NCBI GenBank assembly: GCA_019022495.1
Contig: JAFEKR010000089.1
Coordinates: 1 to 64,000 of the forward strand
Direction of reading: 5' to 3'
DNA: 64,000 bases
Source of the DNA: Epichloe hybrida
Taxonomy: Eukaryota; Ascomycota; Sordariomycetes; Hypocreales; Clavicipitaceae
Part shown: positions 11,996 to 22,803 of the stretch, one piece after another
Numbering within the stretch: the stretch's first letter is position 1
Layout: each line of letters begins with the position of its first letter
Notes under the pieces: generated by a model
The model's database searches: none
What the model saw: only the letters and a program-made list of their open reading frames with translations
Told to the model about the DNA's origin: nothing
Position numbers and translations under genes: made by a program

Positions 11996-13390
11996 ATGAG
12001 CTCCCACAATCAAGCACGCGGGTCGCGGATCGCCTCGAGCGTCGCAAGAGTCATGTATACCAATGCGGTATACTTCCCAAGCAGTCGGGTCTACCAAGGA
12101 GATACTCCTGCCTCACTGAATTACAGCTGTATCAATCGTGTTTATTACGCGTATGCCAGCATCGGTGCAGATGGCAGTGTGTTTGTAAGTCCTCTCATCA
12201 TCCGCTTTTACCCACCTTTCCAACTTGGAGAAATAGCTCTTTTCTGTCACGACTGACCTGCTCTTGCACTGACTCGTTGTGGGCCATGCCATGGCTAAGT
12301 TGAGCGATGAGTGGGCTGATGCTCAAGCTCCGATCGATGGTGTACAAGGCGCTTTGGGATCTTTGATACACCTAAAGCAAAGACACCCTCACTTGCAGGT
12401 GATGCTGTCTATTGGGGGAGGGTCGTGTTCCGGTATATTCCCTGCCATCGCCAGCAACGCCCTTCTCAGAGACAACTTTGCCCAGTCTGCTTTTGGTTTG
12501 GTGGAAGCTTCTGGCTTGGATGGCATCGACAGTAAGTATAAAACTGTTGAATGACCGGACCAGCAACCTGGCGTGTAAATGTCAATCTTTTTTTGGCATC
12601 TTACTGATAAAGTGAGTCACGGTCTCAACTTACCACAGTTGCCTGGGAGTACCCTTGCAGTGTCGAGCAGGGTGCCGACTTCATCGCTCTGTTAGCCACG
12701 CTTCGAGCATATTTGCCACATGATCAGCACATCATCGCTGCAGCCTTGCCCGCCTCTGAGGCCGTTTTGCAGTTCATCGACTTCCGCGAGGCTGCCAACC
12801 ATCTCAACTCGATCAACCTGATGGCCTTTGATTTCTTCGGTGCATGGTCGACGAGGAGCGGACATGATTCCCAGCTGTATGCAATGTCCGACGAAACTGA
12901 GCCTTCGGCATCATCCGGGGCAGCATATATCATGTCTCGCGGGTTCCCGGCGGGTGGTCTTCTCCTGGGTATCCCCACCTACGGCCGTAGCTTTCTGCAC
13001 GCGAAAGGGGCAGGACAGAAGTTCAAAGGTGGAGGTGGTGACGGGGGAATATTCGAGTACAGCGAACTTCCTCGAAAAGGGTGCAAGGAAACAATGGACA
13101 AGCGGCACATTTCAGCTCAGTGTGTCGGCGGCGATGGAGGCTTCGTCACATATGATAATCCGGACACCGTCAAGGCTAAAGCAGCATTCGTCAAGCAACA
13201 AGGGCTAGGAGTAAGTATTTATTGCATCAACGAAACGTCTCCCGTGGTACGAAAGAAGACTCGTCGAGAGGGAACATGGCCATTGACAGTGTTTGGACAG
13301 GGTTTGGTTTACTGGGACGGGCCAGCAGATTCCAAAGAAAAGCCGAGAAGTCTAGTTGCAGCAGGGTTCCGCGCGCTGCACTCATCATGA
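11996..13390 (+). CDS. GH18 chitinase-like protein with altered catalytic motif
   Basis: Four exons: 11996-12184, 12300-12531, 12639-13210 and 13301-13390, about 360 aa; donors GTAAGT at all three introns. GH18 landmarks: VMYTNAVYF strand 1, MLSIGGGSCSG (strand 3), DGIDIAWEYP (residues 137-146) at strand 4, LMAFDFFGAWS (strand 6), and GLVYWDGPADSKEK near strand 8. The general acid Glu144 is present, but the third Asp of the consensus DxxDxDxE is Ala142, and the strand-6 Tyr is Phe. These positions assist substrate-assisted catalysis, so the protein may be weak or inactive as a chitinase and act as a binding protein. There is no signal peptide at the chosen start, so an intracellular or non-classically secreted product is implied. 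The last intron is 90 nt with no stop, so retention would add 30 residues. Confidence 0.88.
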
Positions 13391-13922
13391 GGATTCGAGT
13401 CTCTCTTTCTTCTGGTCAAATGGAAGGTTTGTCACAGAACAGCGCGCAACTGACGAGCTATTCTGAGAGGATGGGATGGATTGTGAGGGATTAGAGCAAG
13501 TACGGAGTACACGTGCAGATAAGATGTAGATAAGATAAGAGCTGTCAAACGCCGCAAGCTGACAGTCAGTCTCGTTCGTTTCCGCCTCGGAATTTATCCA
13601 ACCAAGTACCGTATAGATTACCAGAATCATCCACGAGGGAGGTGGACTTCGTGCTTGCATGTTGGCCGAAGATTTCCACAATTTCCCACCGACCGAACCT
13701 GACCACCTGACCACCTGACCTCCTGACCTCCCCATCACCGACTTACCCATCACGGCGCTCACCCTCCAAAACATGTACCGCGACATGTCGAAGATGTAGT
13801 AGTCTACTGCGTCAAGAAGTTTCCTCCCTCGCTGCCTTTCTTCATGATTGGACGTTTACCCAAGTTTTGAAACCCACCACTCCAGAAGCCACGCCCTCGC
13901 CTCGGACCAGACGACCTCGGCC
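13391..13922. other. Intergenic between GH18 and glutamine-rich gene
   Basis: No gene seen. Contains TACGGAGTAC (13,501-13,510) and a run of GACCACCTGACC-like repeats around 13,695-13,730. Part may be the 5' exon or leader of the downstream gene, whose start is unresolved. Confidence 0.45.
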
Positions 13923-14926
13923 ATGTCAGACAGGGACCAAGAGACGTCTTTGCCTCGAGCAGAGGCCATCATCATCCAACAACTTAGCAACAACAACAGC
14001 AACAACAACAACAACAACAGCAACAGCAACAGCAACCCAGCAACCTTAACAGCAACAGCAACAGCAACAACAGCAGCAACAACGGCAGCAACAGCAAGCA
14101 ACAGCAACAGCAACAACAGCAACAGCAGCAACAACAACAACAGCAACAACAACAACAACAGCAACAAACCGACGACGATCACCACCACCACCACCACCAC
14201 CACCACGACGCTGGTGAATTAACAGACCAAGATGCGTTGTCTCCTCCGCCCCCGCCCCCGCCCCTAGAGCCTTTCTTCACCCTCGTCACCAACACGACGA
14301 CGGGATCAACCACGCACCCCCGCGTGCGATATCTCTTCTCCGACGACGACCACTCCTCCGTCCTGCCCCCCGACCCGGCAGCCCATGGATCCTCCTCCTC
14401 CTCCTCCTCCTCCTCCTCCTCCCGCCCCCTCATAGTCGACCTCGTGCCCGGCCCCGACAACGCCGGCTGGTCCGTCTCATGGGCGTCCTCCCTCTCCCCC
14501 GACTTCGCCCTGACGAGCTCCTCCATCACGGTCCAGCACGCCGGCGACGACAGGTCCGCCACACTCCGCCTGGAAGGCGTGGAGCGCGACCCCCCCGATG
14601 CGAGTCGTCCGGGGAGCCTGCGCAGCTCGGGGAGCGGGAGCGGGAGCGGAACCGCCCTGGGCAGAGACGACGTCGACTCGCTGGCCGATGAGTTCAGACG
14701 ACGCATGGCCGTCTTGAGAAAGGTCGTGGGGAAAAGCGACAAGAGGAGGCTGGTCACGGAGGCCCAGACGGGGTCGTCTCCACGGGAGCGAGAGCGAGAG
14801 CGAGAGCGACAACCACAACCCGAGGATGACGTGGCTGTCGAGGGTGAATCCCCCGGCGAAAAGGACGCCGTGCGCGATTCGATACGTGCGGAACATGCAG
14901 AGGCTGCGGGATCGACGTGGGGATGA
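13923..14926 (+). CDS. Gln/His-rich low-complexity conserved protein; start and frame unresolved
   Basis: The C-terminal part (about 14,161-14,926) reads as a real protein: polyHis, then ELTDQDALSPPPPPPP, LEPFFTLVTNTTTGSTTHPRVRY, FSDDD, a polySer run, VDLVPGPDNAGWSVSWASSLSPDFAL and DSLADEFRRRMAVLRKVVG. I do not recognise a named domain, but the layout resembles an uncharacterised ascomycete protein. In that frame the polyGln tract (from 13,988) is preceded directly by TAG at 13,985. The plausible start ATG at 13,923 (MSDRDQETSLPRAEA) is in another frame, in which the tract reads Asn/Ser/Thr and ends at 14,220-14,222. So either the CAA/CAG array contains a frameshift (biological or assembly error) or the true 5' exon is spliced onto the tract using TTAG as acceptor. 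The coordinates cover both parts. Confidence 0.55.
13982..14205. repeat. CAA/CAG and CAC trinucleotide arrays in coding sequence
   Basis: Nearly uninterrupted CAA/CAG codons with an Asn/Ser-type interruption in the middle, followed by about nine CAC. A further TCC run (14,391-14,420) and a GAGCGA run (14,785-14,806) lie downstream in the same gene. Such arrays are prone to slippage. Confidence 0.85.
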
Positions 14927-15744
14927 AGACGAACATGTTTGGATCGAGTTCGGGATATTATGGATTTTGATTTTCTTTTTTTGGTACTTTGTCAACTCAA
15001 GCAAGCGTGTGGGCTGTTTCTGGTCAAACATTCGACATTTCATTCGGGTTTCTCATCTACAGGTGTCGTCGTATACGGAACAAGTAGCATCGCACTCTCA
15101 ACACGAACAGCATGACTAATTGCGTTTGGCTAAATCCACATGGTCAAGATGTGAAGAACAAGACACAAAAAAAAAAAAAAAAAGAGTCTAATTATTAACT
15201 GTACATCTCAAAACGCCCCCTGATGCTATAAATGATGAAAATCCTCCAGCTATACACCCACTGCTGACCATGACGAGAGATGGGTGTGCTCCACGGCTAT
15301 AGAAAAAGAAAGTCATGGTGACGCCAGAGGTGGGCGGAGCGATTGAGAGAAAACTCCAAAAAGAGACGAGGTGGCCATACCATTCACGTGTGGCTCTTTC
15401 AGATAGTCTCTCCTGATTTCGACATGCTCCAGGGCAGAACCATGAGCGCGAGGAAGCAAAGTGGGAAATGAAAACACTACAAGCAAGGTCTGCTAGCCTT
15501 TGTCAACCAATATTGGACTTTTATACAGATTAAAAGGGAGAGAAAAAGAGATGAAAGGATTGCCCGTCCCGCTGAGGTGTCTTGTGTGTAAGATGAACCC
15601 GGCTCCACCCCATGGCGCCCAAGCTTTTGAAACACAAAAGTACCGACATGGAAATGATTCTGTCAGATGATGTGATAATTATGAGGATGATGTTGTTGTT
15701 GTTGTTGTTTGTTTTGTCGTTCTCTCGCTCAACCGAGAGCCGAT
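14927..15744. terminator. Convergent 3' region between glutamine-rich gene and SSO1
   Basis: About 820 bp into which two genes end. A-run at about 15,166-15,183 and a TTG/GTT-rich stretch at 15,691-15,712. No gene supported; presumably 3' UTRs. Confidence 0.45.
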
Positions 15745-17423
15745 TTAGTTGTTTGGTAGTTGGGGAACGTGAATTCGCGCATCGGCTCGCACTTCCAGCT
15801 GATTGGCGTTGGGAGCGGCAGCGTTCATGAGACTAGATACGACACCGTTGGTCAAGGATTCGATCTCTCGCTTGGCACTCTTGTTGCCGCCATTGTTGTT
15901 GTTGTTGGTGTTCTGGCCTCGAATGACAAACACGTAAATCAGAACGATGATGACCACGACAACAATAATAGCAACTGTGAAGGTCATGTCAGTCAGAACG
16001 AGTTTCCCTCTGCAATAGAGATTTTCTACGAAGAGCAACTTACCGCATATACCCAGGCAGATCCACTTCTTCTTTCTTGTCTTTCGTGCAGTGTTGACAG
16101 CAACACCGATTTCTTCGTTACCCTTGTCCAGGTTGTCGATAACCTCCTCACCCTTCTGCTCAATTTGCATCACAGCAGCTTCCTGTTGAACGACAAGTGT
16201 GTCCATGTCTTGGAACAATTGAGACAATTCCACCATCTGCTGCTCAATCTTGAGCAGCGCAGCGTGTCGGTCCTGAACGGCGCTCAGCGCAGCGCGGGCG
16301 TTTTGCTGTCTGTCACTCTGCATCAAGGCCTGTGCGAAAACCTGGTTGTTATTTGTGTCATCGACGACGGCCCTGACTTCCTCCTCCGACGCATCGGGGC
16401 GAACAATTCGGTATTGACGCTTCATCTGGTCCTGCGTACGCTTGCGAAACTGAGACTCGATCTGCTGGTACTGTTGAATGGCGCTCTTCAGGCGACGATC
16501 GATGCGTTCAACCTGGCCGCGATACTGGGCAATCTGCTGTGGAGGCTTGGACTTGAGGGTGCGAACACGTTCCGTCAGACCGCGATAGAGAGCCATGGTG
16601 TCTGTCGAGAGCGAGTCAAGCTGCCTGTTGACTGCGCTGGCAGAAGAGCTATCAGCGTCATCCAGGGAGCGCTGCTGAAGCATCCGGAGTTTCTCGAGGT
16701 TGTGCTCAACTTCGTTGATGCCATTGTCGATGCCGCTGCATTCGTCTAGGATATTACGGGTGCCACCGCCAGCGTTGCCTCCATACCCGGCATTCTGACC
16801 GAGAGGGGCCATTTCTACATTAGAACCTGGCCGCACATGATTGTCAGCATTTCTCGTCATTCGTCTTATGACATGTGCACCTTGCGAAGCCCAGCTCTTA
16901 CCCCCATAACTGTTGTCCTGGCTATAGCCGCTGCCTTTGCTGCCTCCGTATGGTGATTGTTGTTGTCTTCCATAGCCGCCAGGGGCACTGTCCCGCTGAT
17001 CATAAGGGTTCTGTCGTCCACCGTATCTGTTTCAAAAAAGTCATCTATATCAGCCATTGTTCGGAAGTGAGCACGGCCCGTCGAGTCGCTGCAATATGAC
17101 GTGATCGTGATCGTGGTCGAACCGCCAGGGGAGGGGGATGAAAGAATTATCGTCTCGAGAGATGGATCATCAACTAACCCGTACTGTTGCGACTTTGTCA
17201 GTAAACCAGGATCGACCCACTGAGTATTATGGCCACTGATTACAAGAGAAGGGGGGGACAGAGCAAGGAAGGGGCAGAATAAAAGACAACGAAAGCAGGA
17301 GATACAAGCCATAGAACTTGGCACAATTCTGTTCCGTCACCAACGTTGTTCGCGACGGAACAAAGAGGTCCACGGACAACAGAACTGACATAAGGGGAGC
17401 AAGGGTGGAACACTAACACTCAT
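15745..17423 (-). CDS. SSO1: Plasma-membrane syntaxin (t-SNARE) Sso1/Sso2
   Basis: Secure exons: 16902-17026, 16044-16826 and 15745-15974. The N-terminus is inferred: a start codon at 17421-17423 (ATG AGT, then GTTAGT donor) and a small exon ending at 17179 (SQQYG, GTTAGT donor) with acceptor at either 17193 (14-nt exon) or further upstream near 17220. The product is about 385 aa. It has a Gly/Tyr/Gln-rich N-terminus, SNVEMAPLGQ, the Habc three-helix region (about 75-215), and the SNARE helix with zero-layer Gln in LVVQQEAAV. After a basic KTRKKK comes a transmembrane segment (ICLGICVAIIVVVVIIVLIY, split by a 69-nt intron). It fuses exocytic vesicles with the plasma membrane. A tail of about 55 residues follows the membrane segment, which is long for a syntaxin. 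Confidence 0.9.
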
Positions 17424-18702
17424 GGTGAAGGTTGAGAGCGCTTGGCTCTTTTGCAATATCCTGCGAGCAAAAACGACGGTGACGGACACACAAACAGGAA
17501 GAGAAAAGAGAATTTGGGCGAAGAGCAGACGGCAAACAGGGGCTGTTGCGATGGACGTGAATCCGAGGATATGGATCAATGTAAATAAAAAAAAAAAAAA
17601 AAAAAGATGGTGGAAGAGGGTAATTGCCAGACTGATGGGTAGTCAATGTGAAAGAAGACAAAGCACGGTAGCCGAGCAAGGGTCGCGGAGGAAGTGTCAA
17701 AGTGTCGCGACAGGTTTTTGGTCGTGGTTAAGATGACGGCGACGGCGACGGCGAGGGTGGCATCAAAAGGGGGGCTCAGCTCAGCCAGCCCACCCCGCTT
17801 TACGTGCAGTCTCTAGTACCTGCAGGGGTGTACGGAGTATTGCGGAGTATTACGGCGTGTTACGGAGTTACCACCATTACCATTCGTCGCTCGCTCTCTC
17901 TCTCTCTCCTCGCTCGGCTGACTGGCTGGCTGGCTGGCTACAAATGAAACTCTTCCTCAATCATTCATTCCTTTATTCCATCATGATGCAATCCAGTCAC
18001 TCGTAACAAGATCCGCCAGCCCCAGTGTTCCTCCAGGCATCCATCCCACCACAAACAGGCCCCCTTCTTGCAGGGCATCGGAGTAGACCGCGGTTTGAGA
18101 CATGGTGCAACAAGGCATGGCGCTTGTGCGGTGGATTTTGTGGATTGTGTGGACTTGATGATGCGACAAGTTTGATCATGCCATGCCTCCGCCGGTATTC
18201 CCTTTAATGGCATTGGCGTCAAAGGACTGGTTCTTGTCCGTAGCCGCCCAGGGTCATCAGTCTTCACATCTTCGTTTGGTCCTGCACAGCCATCTTGATT
18301 CGCATTGTGCGGCAAACAGCTTGGTTTCATATGCAAGCTTGATGTCCGATTTCGTCAGGCGCTCGTTCCTGATCGAGCCTATGTACATTCTACATTGTGT
18401 GTAGGTCGGGTCGACTCGATCAAATGTGCTCCTTGTGCCCTGGAAAGGGCGGAATTTCCCTCCCTTCCTGAGTCGGTGAATGATTGCCCACCTGTGTTGA
18501 GATAAATCTGCCTCATTCTACCTAACTCACTAGCCGGGCTTCTAATAAAATACTTTCTCATTACGGTAACAACGTCCAGAAGCCAAGTATTCATTTACAA
18601 CGCCCGCTTAATGCACTCACTGTCTACCGAGTAGAGCGGCGGCCCTGATGATAATAAGCCATAAGATAATACGTACAATCAAACTTCGCCTTCCCCCTGC
18701 CG
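17424..18702. other. Intergenic: SSO1 promoter side and Memo 3' side
   Basis: No gene supported in 1.3 kb. Contains an A run (17,585-17,603), a GACGGC repeat (about 17,733-17,753), a cluster of TACGGAGTA-like decamers (17,831-17,870), a CT-rich run and a TGGC repeat (about 17,892-17,939). Confidence 0.5.
17831..17870. promoter_or_regulatory. Cluster of four TACGGAGTAT-like decamers
   Basis: Four consecutive 10-base units: TACGGAGTAT, TGCGGAGTAT, TACGGCGTGT, TACGGAGTTA. The core TACGGAGTA is close to the reverse complement of TACTCCGTA, which recurs elsewhere in this window. It lies about 410 bp upstream of the SSO1 start. Function unknown. Confidence 0.6.
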
Positions 18703-19752
18703 TCACAAAACAGCATAAGCCGACACATAGCTGACACTGAAATCGCTGGGTTTGTCCACAAGATTGCTGCGTTGGTACTGTGTGATTTTGAACCGACCCT
18801 TTGTGTCATCATTTGTCTCCTTGGCAAGTAACTCCAACGCGGCCATGGCTACGCCGATGGGATGTCTGCCACAGACCGTATTTTTCGTCTGCTCAAGGTT
18901 ATCAACAAATGCATCGTGGCTTCCGCTCTTGACAGCGTCCATGGCTGCCTCATCCAACAATCTGATGGTTTCGTGAATGGGGGCACCGGTGGGCCTACTG
19001 TCTGACCTTCGCAGATTCACCAACTTTGTAGGGTTGTTCTCCGGCGAATAGACCATGTACTGAAAATTGGCTCCCCAATGACAGAAGTCGGAGCTTATGA
19101 TGAAGGCGTTCCCTTCGTCTTTCAGGTAGGGAACCAAAATTCTGCCCACGTTTTTTTCTTCGTCTCGGTCATTGTCTCCAATCAGGATCGGGACAATGGC
19201 GGGGAATTGATCCGGTGAGCCAAACGTCTCTTCGCAACGCTTGTATAGGTACGGCAGATGCATTTCCAGAGAGTGCTCTGCCGAGTCTCTCGATTTGGGA
19301 ATATCGGCCATCTGCCCTGCTCCTTTCACTCTCTGGATCACGTCGCGGTCTACCGTGAAGTCGCCGAATGGCGTGGCATACTTGTCGTATGTAGTCACGG
19401 CACATCCATCAAGATAGTATGTGTGAGAGGGGCCGAGCATGAACACTCGCTTTACTTTGCTGAGGTCCAGACATTTATATGCCCAGGCGGCGCAGGGTCC
19501 CGAGAAAGTGTATCCTGCGTGACTGTAGGACGTTAGGTTTTGTGTTGAGCAACTATCCATCCGAGACAAAAATGAGGTATGACATGTACAGGAGCCTTAC
19601 GGTGCAATTACAATTCTTGCTCCCCTTATGGGCAGTGATGAACCATCTATCATGTTGGGAACTTCAGATAGGTAATCATCTAGCTCTCTCCCAAGCTCAT
19701 CTGGCGAAGCTACATACCAGGAGCCTGCTTTTCCGGCGTGCCTGGTACTCAT
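18703..19752 (-). CDS. Memo family protein (MEMO1 / yeast Mho1 homologue)
   Basis: Two exons: 19601-19752 and 18703-19522, with a 78-nt intron (GTAAGG donor, TACAG acceptor) joining RIVIAP to HAGYTFSG; about 323 aa against 297 for human MEMO1. Diagnostic residues are present: His52 in HAGYTFSG, His84 in GPSHTYY, the FCHWG motif, and Cys268 in VCGRHPIG. In MEMO1 the equivalent His/His/Cys set binds a metal (copper) and links the protein to redox control; the fungal role is poorly defined. The frame is open upstream to 19,878, but the start at 19,752 (MSTRHAGKAGSWY) matches the family. It is transcribed divergently from GAR1. Confidence 0.93.
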
Positions 19753-20799
19753 TTTATGAGTTTTTATCTTTTTTGTGGCTGGGGGCGAAGGCTGGGGGGC
19801 GAATGCCGGTGAAACCCGAAACGGAGCGATTTGCAAGAATCCGAGATGTCGAAATGGAGAGCCAGAGAGAATTCGCATTCAGACCGCAGTGATGTGATGA
19901 GAATATGACAAGATGGGAAACGCGCACATCATCCATGGCTGGAAGCTGTCACTGTCGGCCCCGCTGGAGTCTGCTGCGGGGTATTAGCAGCAGCCCGAGG
20001 GAAATGAATGCCAGTCAGAGAAGGCGAGATGGAGGCCCGCAGCATCGAGACGCACTAGTCGAGAAACCTGGATTTCCTTTTCTTTTCGCGACTGTTGTTG
20101 GTTGTTTCTTCCCCGTCAGACTTTCAATTTCATCGTCAGTTGAACAAAATCAGATAAAGTTGAATAGCATGTCAATTTTTCTGCCCAGCCACGCACACGC
20201 ACGTGCTTGCTAGAATGACGGGACGGAGCATATATGCCTTCAAAATGATGGAATATGGACACGGACTATTGTTTCTCTTTTTTGGCTGTAAGCTCAATTA
20301 CACACGAGGAGAGCATCTCGGTCGTATGTTGTGTCAAATACTACTCGTGACTTCAGTTTCTTCATGATTTACACGATTGGTACGGTACCCATGCACAAGT
20401 ATGCCCAAACCTTATATTGGAAACCATTTGCTTACACCAAGCTGCTCATATAGACCCATTTTATCTGCGATGGAGAGATATAAAGTTCCAAGTCAGAGAC
20501 TTTTTTTTCTTCTTACTCAAGTCTCATTTCAGGCCTCAGCCTGACCAATTTGTTCCGACAGCGCCGCAACCACAGGGTAGGCAAGACGTGGAAAAAAAAA
20601 AACCTGGCCTTGGATCCACTTACTTTACAGAAAAAAGTACCTGCCACCCAATCAACGACACCAATGGATGCTTTTACTAGCGGAAAAAATAAAAATCCTT
20701 CACAGCACCATTGAAACAGGAAAAAGGTTCTCGAACAGGATTTCGGGAATATCACACCGAAACAACCATCACCACCCATTGAAATCCAGCAAACACACA
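19753..20799. other. Intergenic divergent promoter region (Memo / GAR1)
   Basis: No gene supported. Holds the upstream regions of both flanking genes. AT-rich in the 300 bp before GAR1. No repeat of note. Confidence 0.5.
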
Positions 20800-21572
20800 A
20801 TGTCATTTAGAGGCGGCCGCGGCGGCGGCTTTGGAGGTCGAGGCGGTGGTGGTTTCCGAGGTTAGTCAACTCTTGGTGAATTTTTTTTTTTCACACAGCT
20901 CATTCCGACCATCTGGGCCGTCCAGACGAAGGGCAGGTCCCAGAGGAGTCGACTAGCCTCGCCAGAAAACAAATTGAAATTCCATGAAGCTGACTACCTG
21001 TGGTTCTAGGAGGACGAGGCGGTAGCTTCGCTCCCGCTGGCCCCCCCGTCGAGGTCCTGGAAATGGGCACCGTCGAGCACGCTGTTGAAGGCGAGATGTT
21101 CTGCCGCTCCTCAAACGTCAAGATTCCCTACTTCAACGCCCCCATCTACCTCGAGAACAAGACACCCATCGGAAAGGTCGACGAAGTGCTCGGCCCCATC
21201 AACGAAGTCTACTTTACGATCAAGCCTCAAGATGGCATCGTCGCAACGAGCTTCAAGTCCGGCGACAAGGTCTTTATTGGCGGCGACAAGCTCCTGCCGC
21301 TGGACAAGTTCCTGCCCAGGCCCAAGGTCCCCGGTGAGAAGAAGCCCAAGCGAGCGGGAGGTGCTCGTGGTGGCCGTGGTGCCCCCCGTGGAGGACCCCG
21401 CGGTGGTGGGCGCGGAGGACGAGGTGGTCCCCGTGGTGGCGGCGGTTTCTCAAGGGGCGGTGGCCGTGGAGGCTTTGGTGGTGGGCGAGGAGGAGGTTTT
21501 GGCGGCGGCCGTGGAGGAGGTGGTCGCGGTGGCTCTGGAGGTTTCTCCCGAGGCCGTGGACGTGGTTTCTAG
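20800..21572 (+). CDS. GAR1: H/ACA snoRNP subunit Gar1
   Basis: Two exons: 20800-20860 and 21010-21572 (149-nt intron, GTTAGT donor, TTCTAG acceptor, splitting a Gly codon), about 207 aa, the usual length. The N-terminal Gly/Arg-rich box ([17 protein letters not shown]) is followed by the Gar1 core: [19 protein letters not shown], then [32 protein letters not shown], then [19 protein letters not shown]. The C-terminus is a long [10 protein letters not shown] domain. Gar1 is part of the nucleolar complex (with Cbf5, Nhp2, Nop10) that pseudouridylates rRNA. The intron falls just inside the first RGG box. Confidence 0.97.
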
Positions 21573-22803
21573 TCGAAGCCCGGGGATCGCAATGAGAAAA
21601 GAACGGGGAACAAAGACGGTAAACCTGAGACGATGTGATACAACTTGTGTGGAATGTGCGTTGTCGTTGCCGTTGTTTCATCCACGGATGGAAGAAGAAA
21701 AAGGCAGTGTTTTGGCAAGGCACACACGATGGGCGTTAATGGACAGATTCTTTTGGCCACTGTGGTTCTGTACGGTGGCATAGTTGTGAGCTGTTATGGA
21801 TTCAGACCGTCAAAATCTACCCATATGGCTAGAGGGGTTTTGCAATTTATTCTTTATTTCATTTTGGGATATATGGAATTGAAAACAGCTTCGAAAGGAT
21901 CGTACCGGGACTTGTCTGCATTCATGTGTTGAGTAATGCTGGTACTTATCGTATGTATCGTCCCTGGTCCGGAATGACATAGCACCTGGGACACATTGAT
22001 GAAAAAAAAGCGAGGGCTTTGTTCCAAATGCTTGGCTGATAGGCAGGCAGTCATGGATTGAGACACCACTTCATGTCCCATCCGGGGCCCAATGCAACTT
22101 GAAGTCGTCACCACCGTAGCAAAGCTATGATCTGGAAGCAATTTCAAGTCTTTAAGTCAATTTCCCTCAACTATACCCCCGAGGCCGTAAATCACCCATC
22201 GTGATCTCGTAGAGCCAAAGGCTCTTCCTCGCCAGCCGTAAAGCACGTATGTATAAGCATTGTAGTCTTCAGTTTCAGCACAGCACGATTCCACTTACAA
22301 TCCGAAGGAACCCATCGCGTCTCGGAACCTGATGATGAACAAACAGCGCGAAGGCACCCCTCAGATACCATTTAGTCCTGGATTCCCAGATCCTAGGCGT
22401 GGACTGCCCTTTGATAGGAGAATAATCTATTCCGTAACTATACTCTGCGAGGTGATGAGATCATCTCGGTTTGGAATGAATCGTCGATATCCAAACTCCG
22501 GCGGTATGGGATGCACCGTCTTGCTCAAACTGCATAGCGATCCTGCGCAGTCTTTTAACAAAGCAGTCTCATTGTATTTGCGAGACTCTAGACGTATCAG
22601 AGGAATAGTTAATGCCTAACAATAGGAAATCCCGCCCCCAGCACCACGACCACTGACCAACAAGCAGCTTTTCTACAACACCTAGAGAAAAAGTATTAAA
22701 GCCTCTTGACTCACACAAATCAATAGCAGAACAGCAAAAAAAAAAAACCCTTCATCACATCTCAATCGGTATCAATCTGCAAAAACATGAATTGCAAAAT
22801 ATA
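21573..22803. other. Intergenic after GAR1
   Basis: No gene or domain seen in 1.2 kb; the small frame 22,332-22,619 (plus) has no recognisable motif. Includes the GAR1 3' UTR and the downstream side of the tRNA gene. Confidence 0.5.

Noticed and set aside
8520..13390. Secondary-metabolite cluster around the LaeA-like methyltransferase and GH18 gene
   Set aside because: No core synthase, transporter or P450 nearby; neighbours are housekeeping genes.
13856..14206. Minus-strand polyLeu/polyVal frame
   Set aside because: Reverse-strand reading of the CAA/CAG and CAC arrays; no independent coding evidence.
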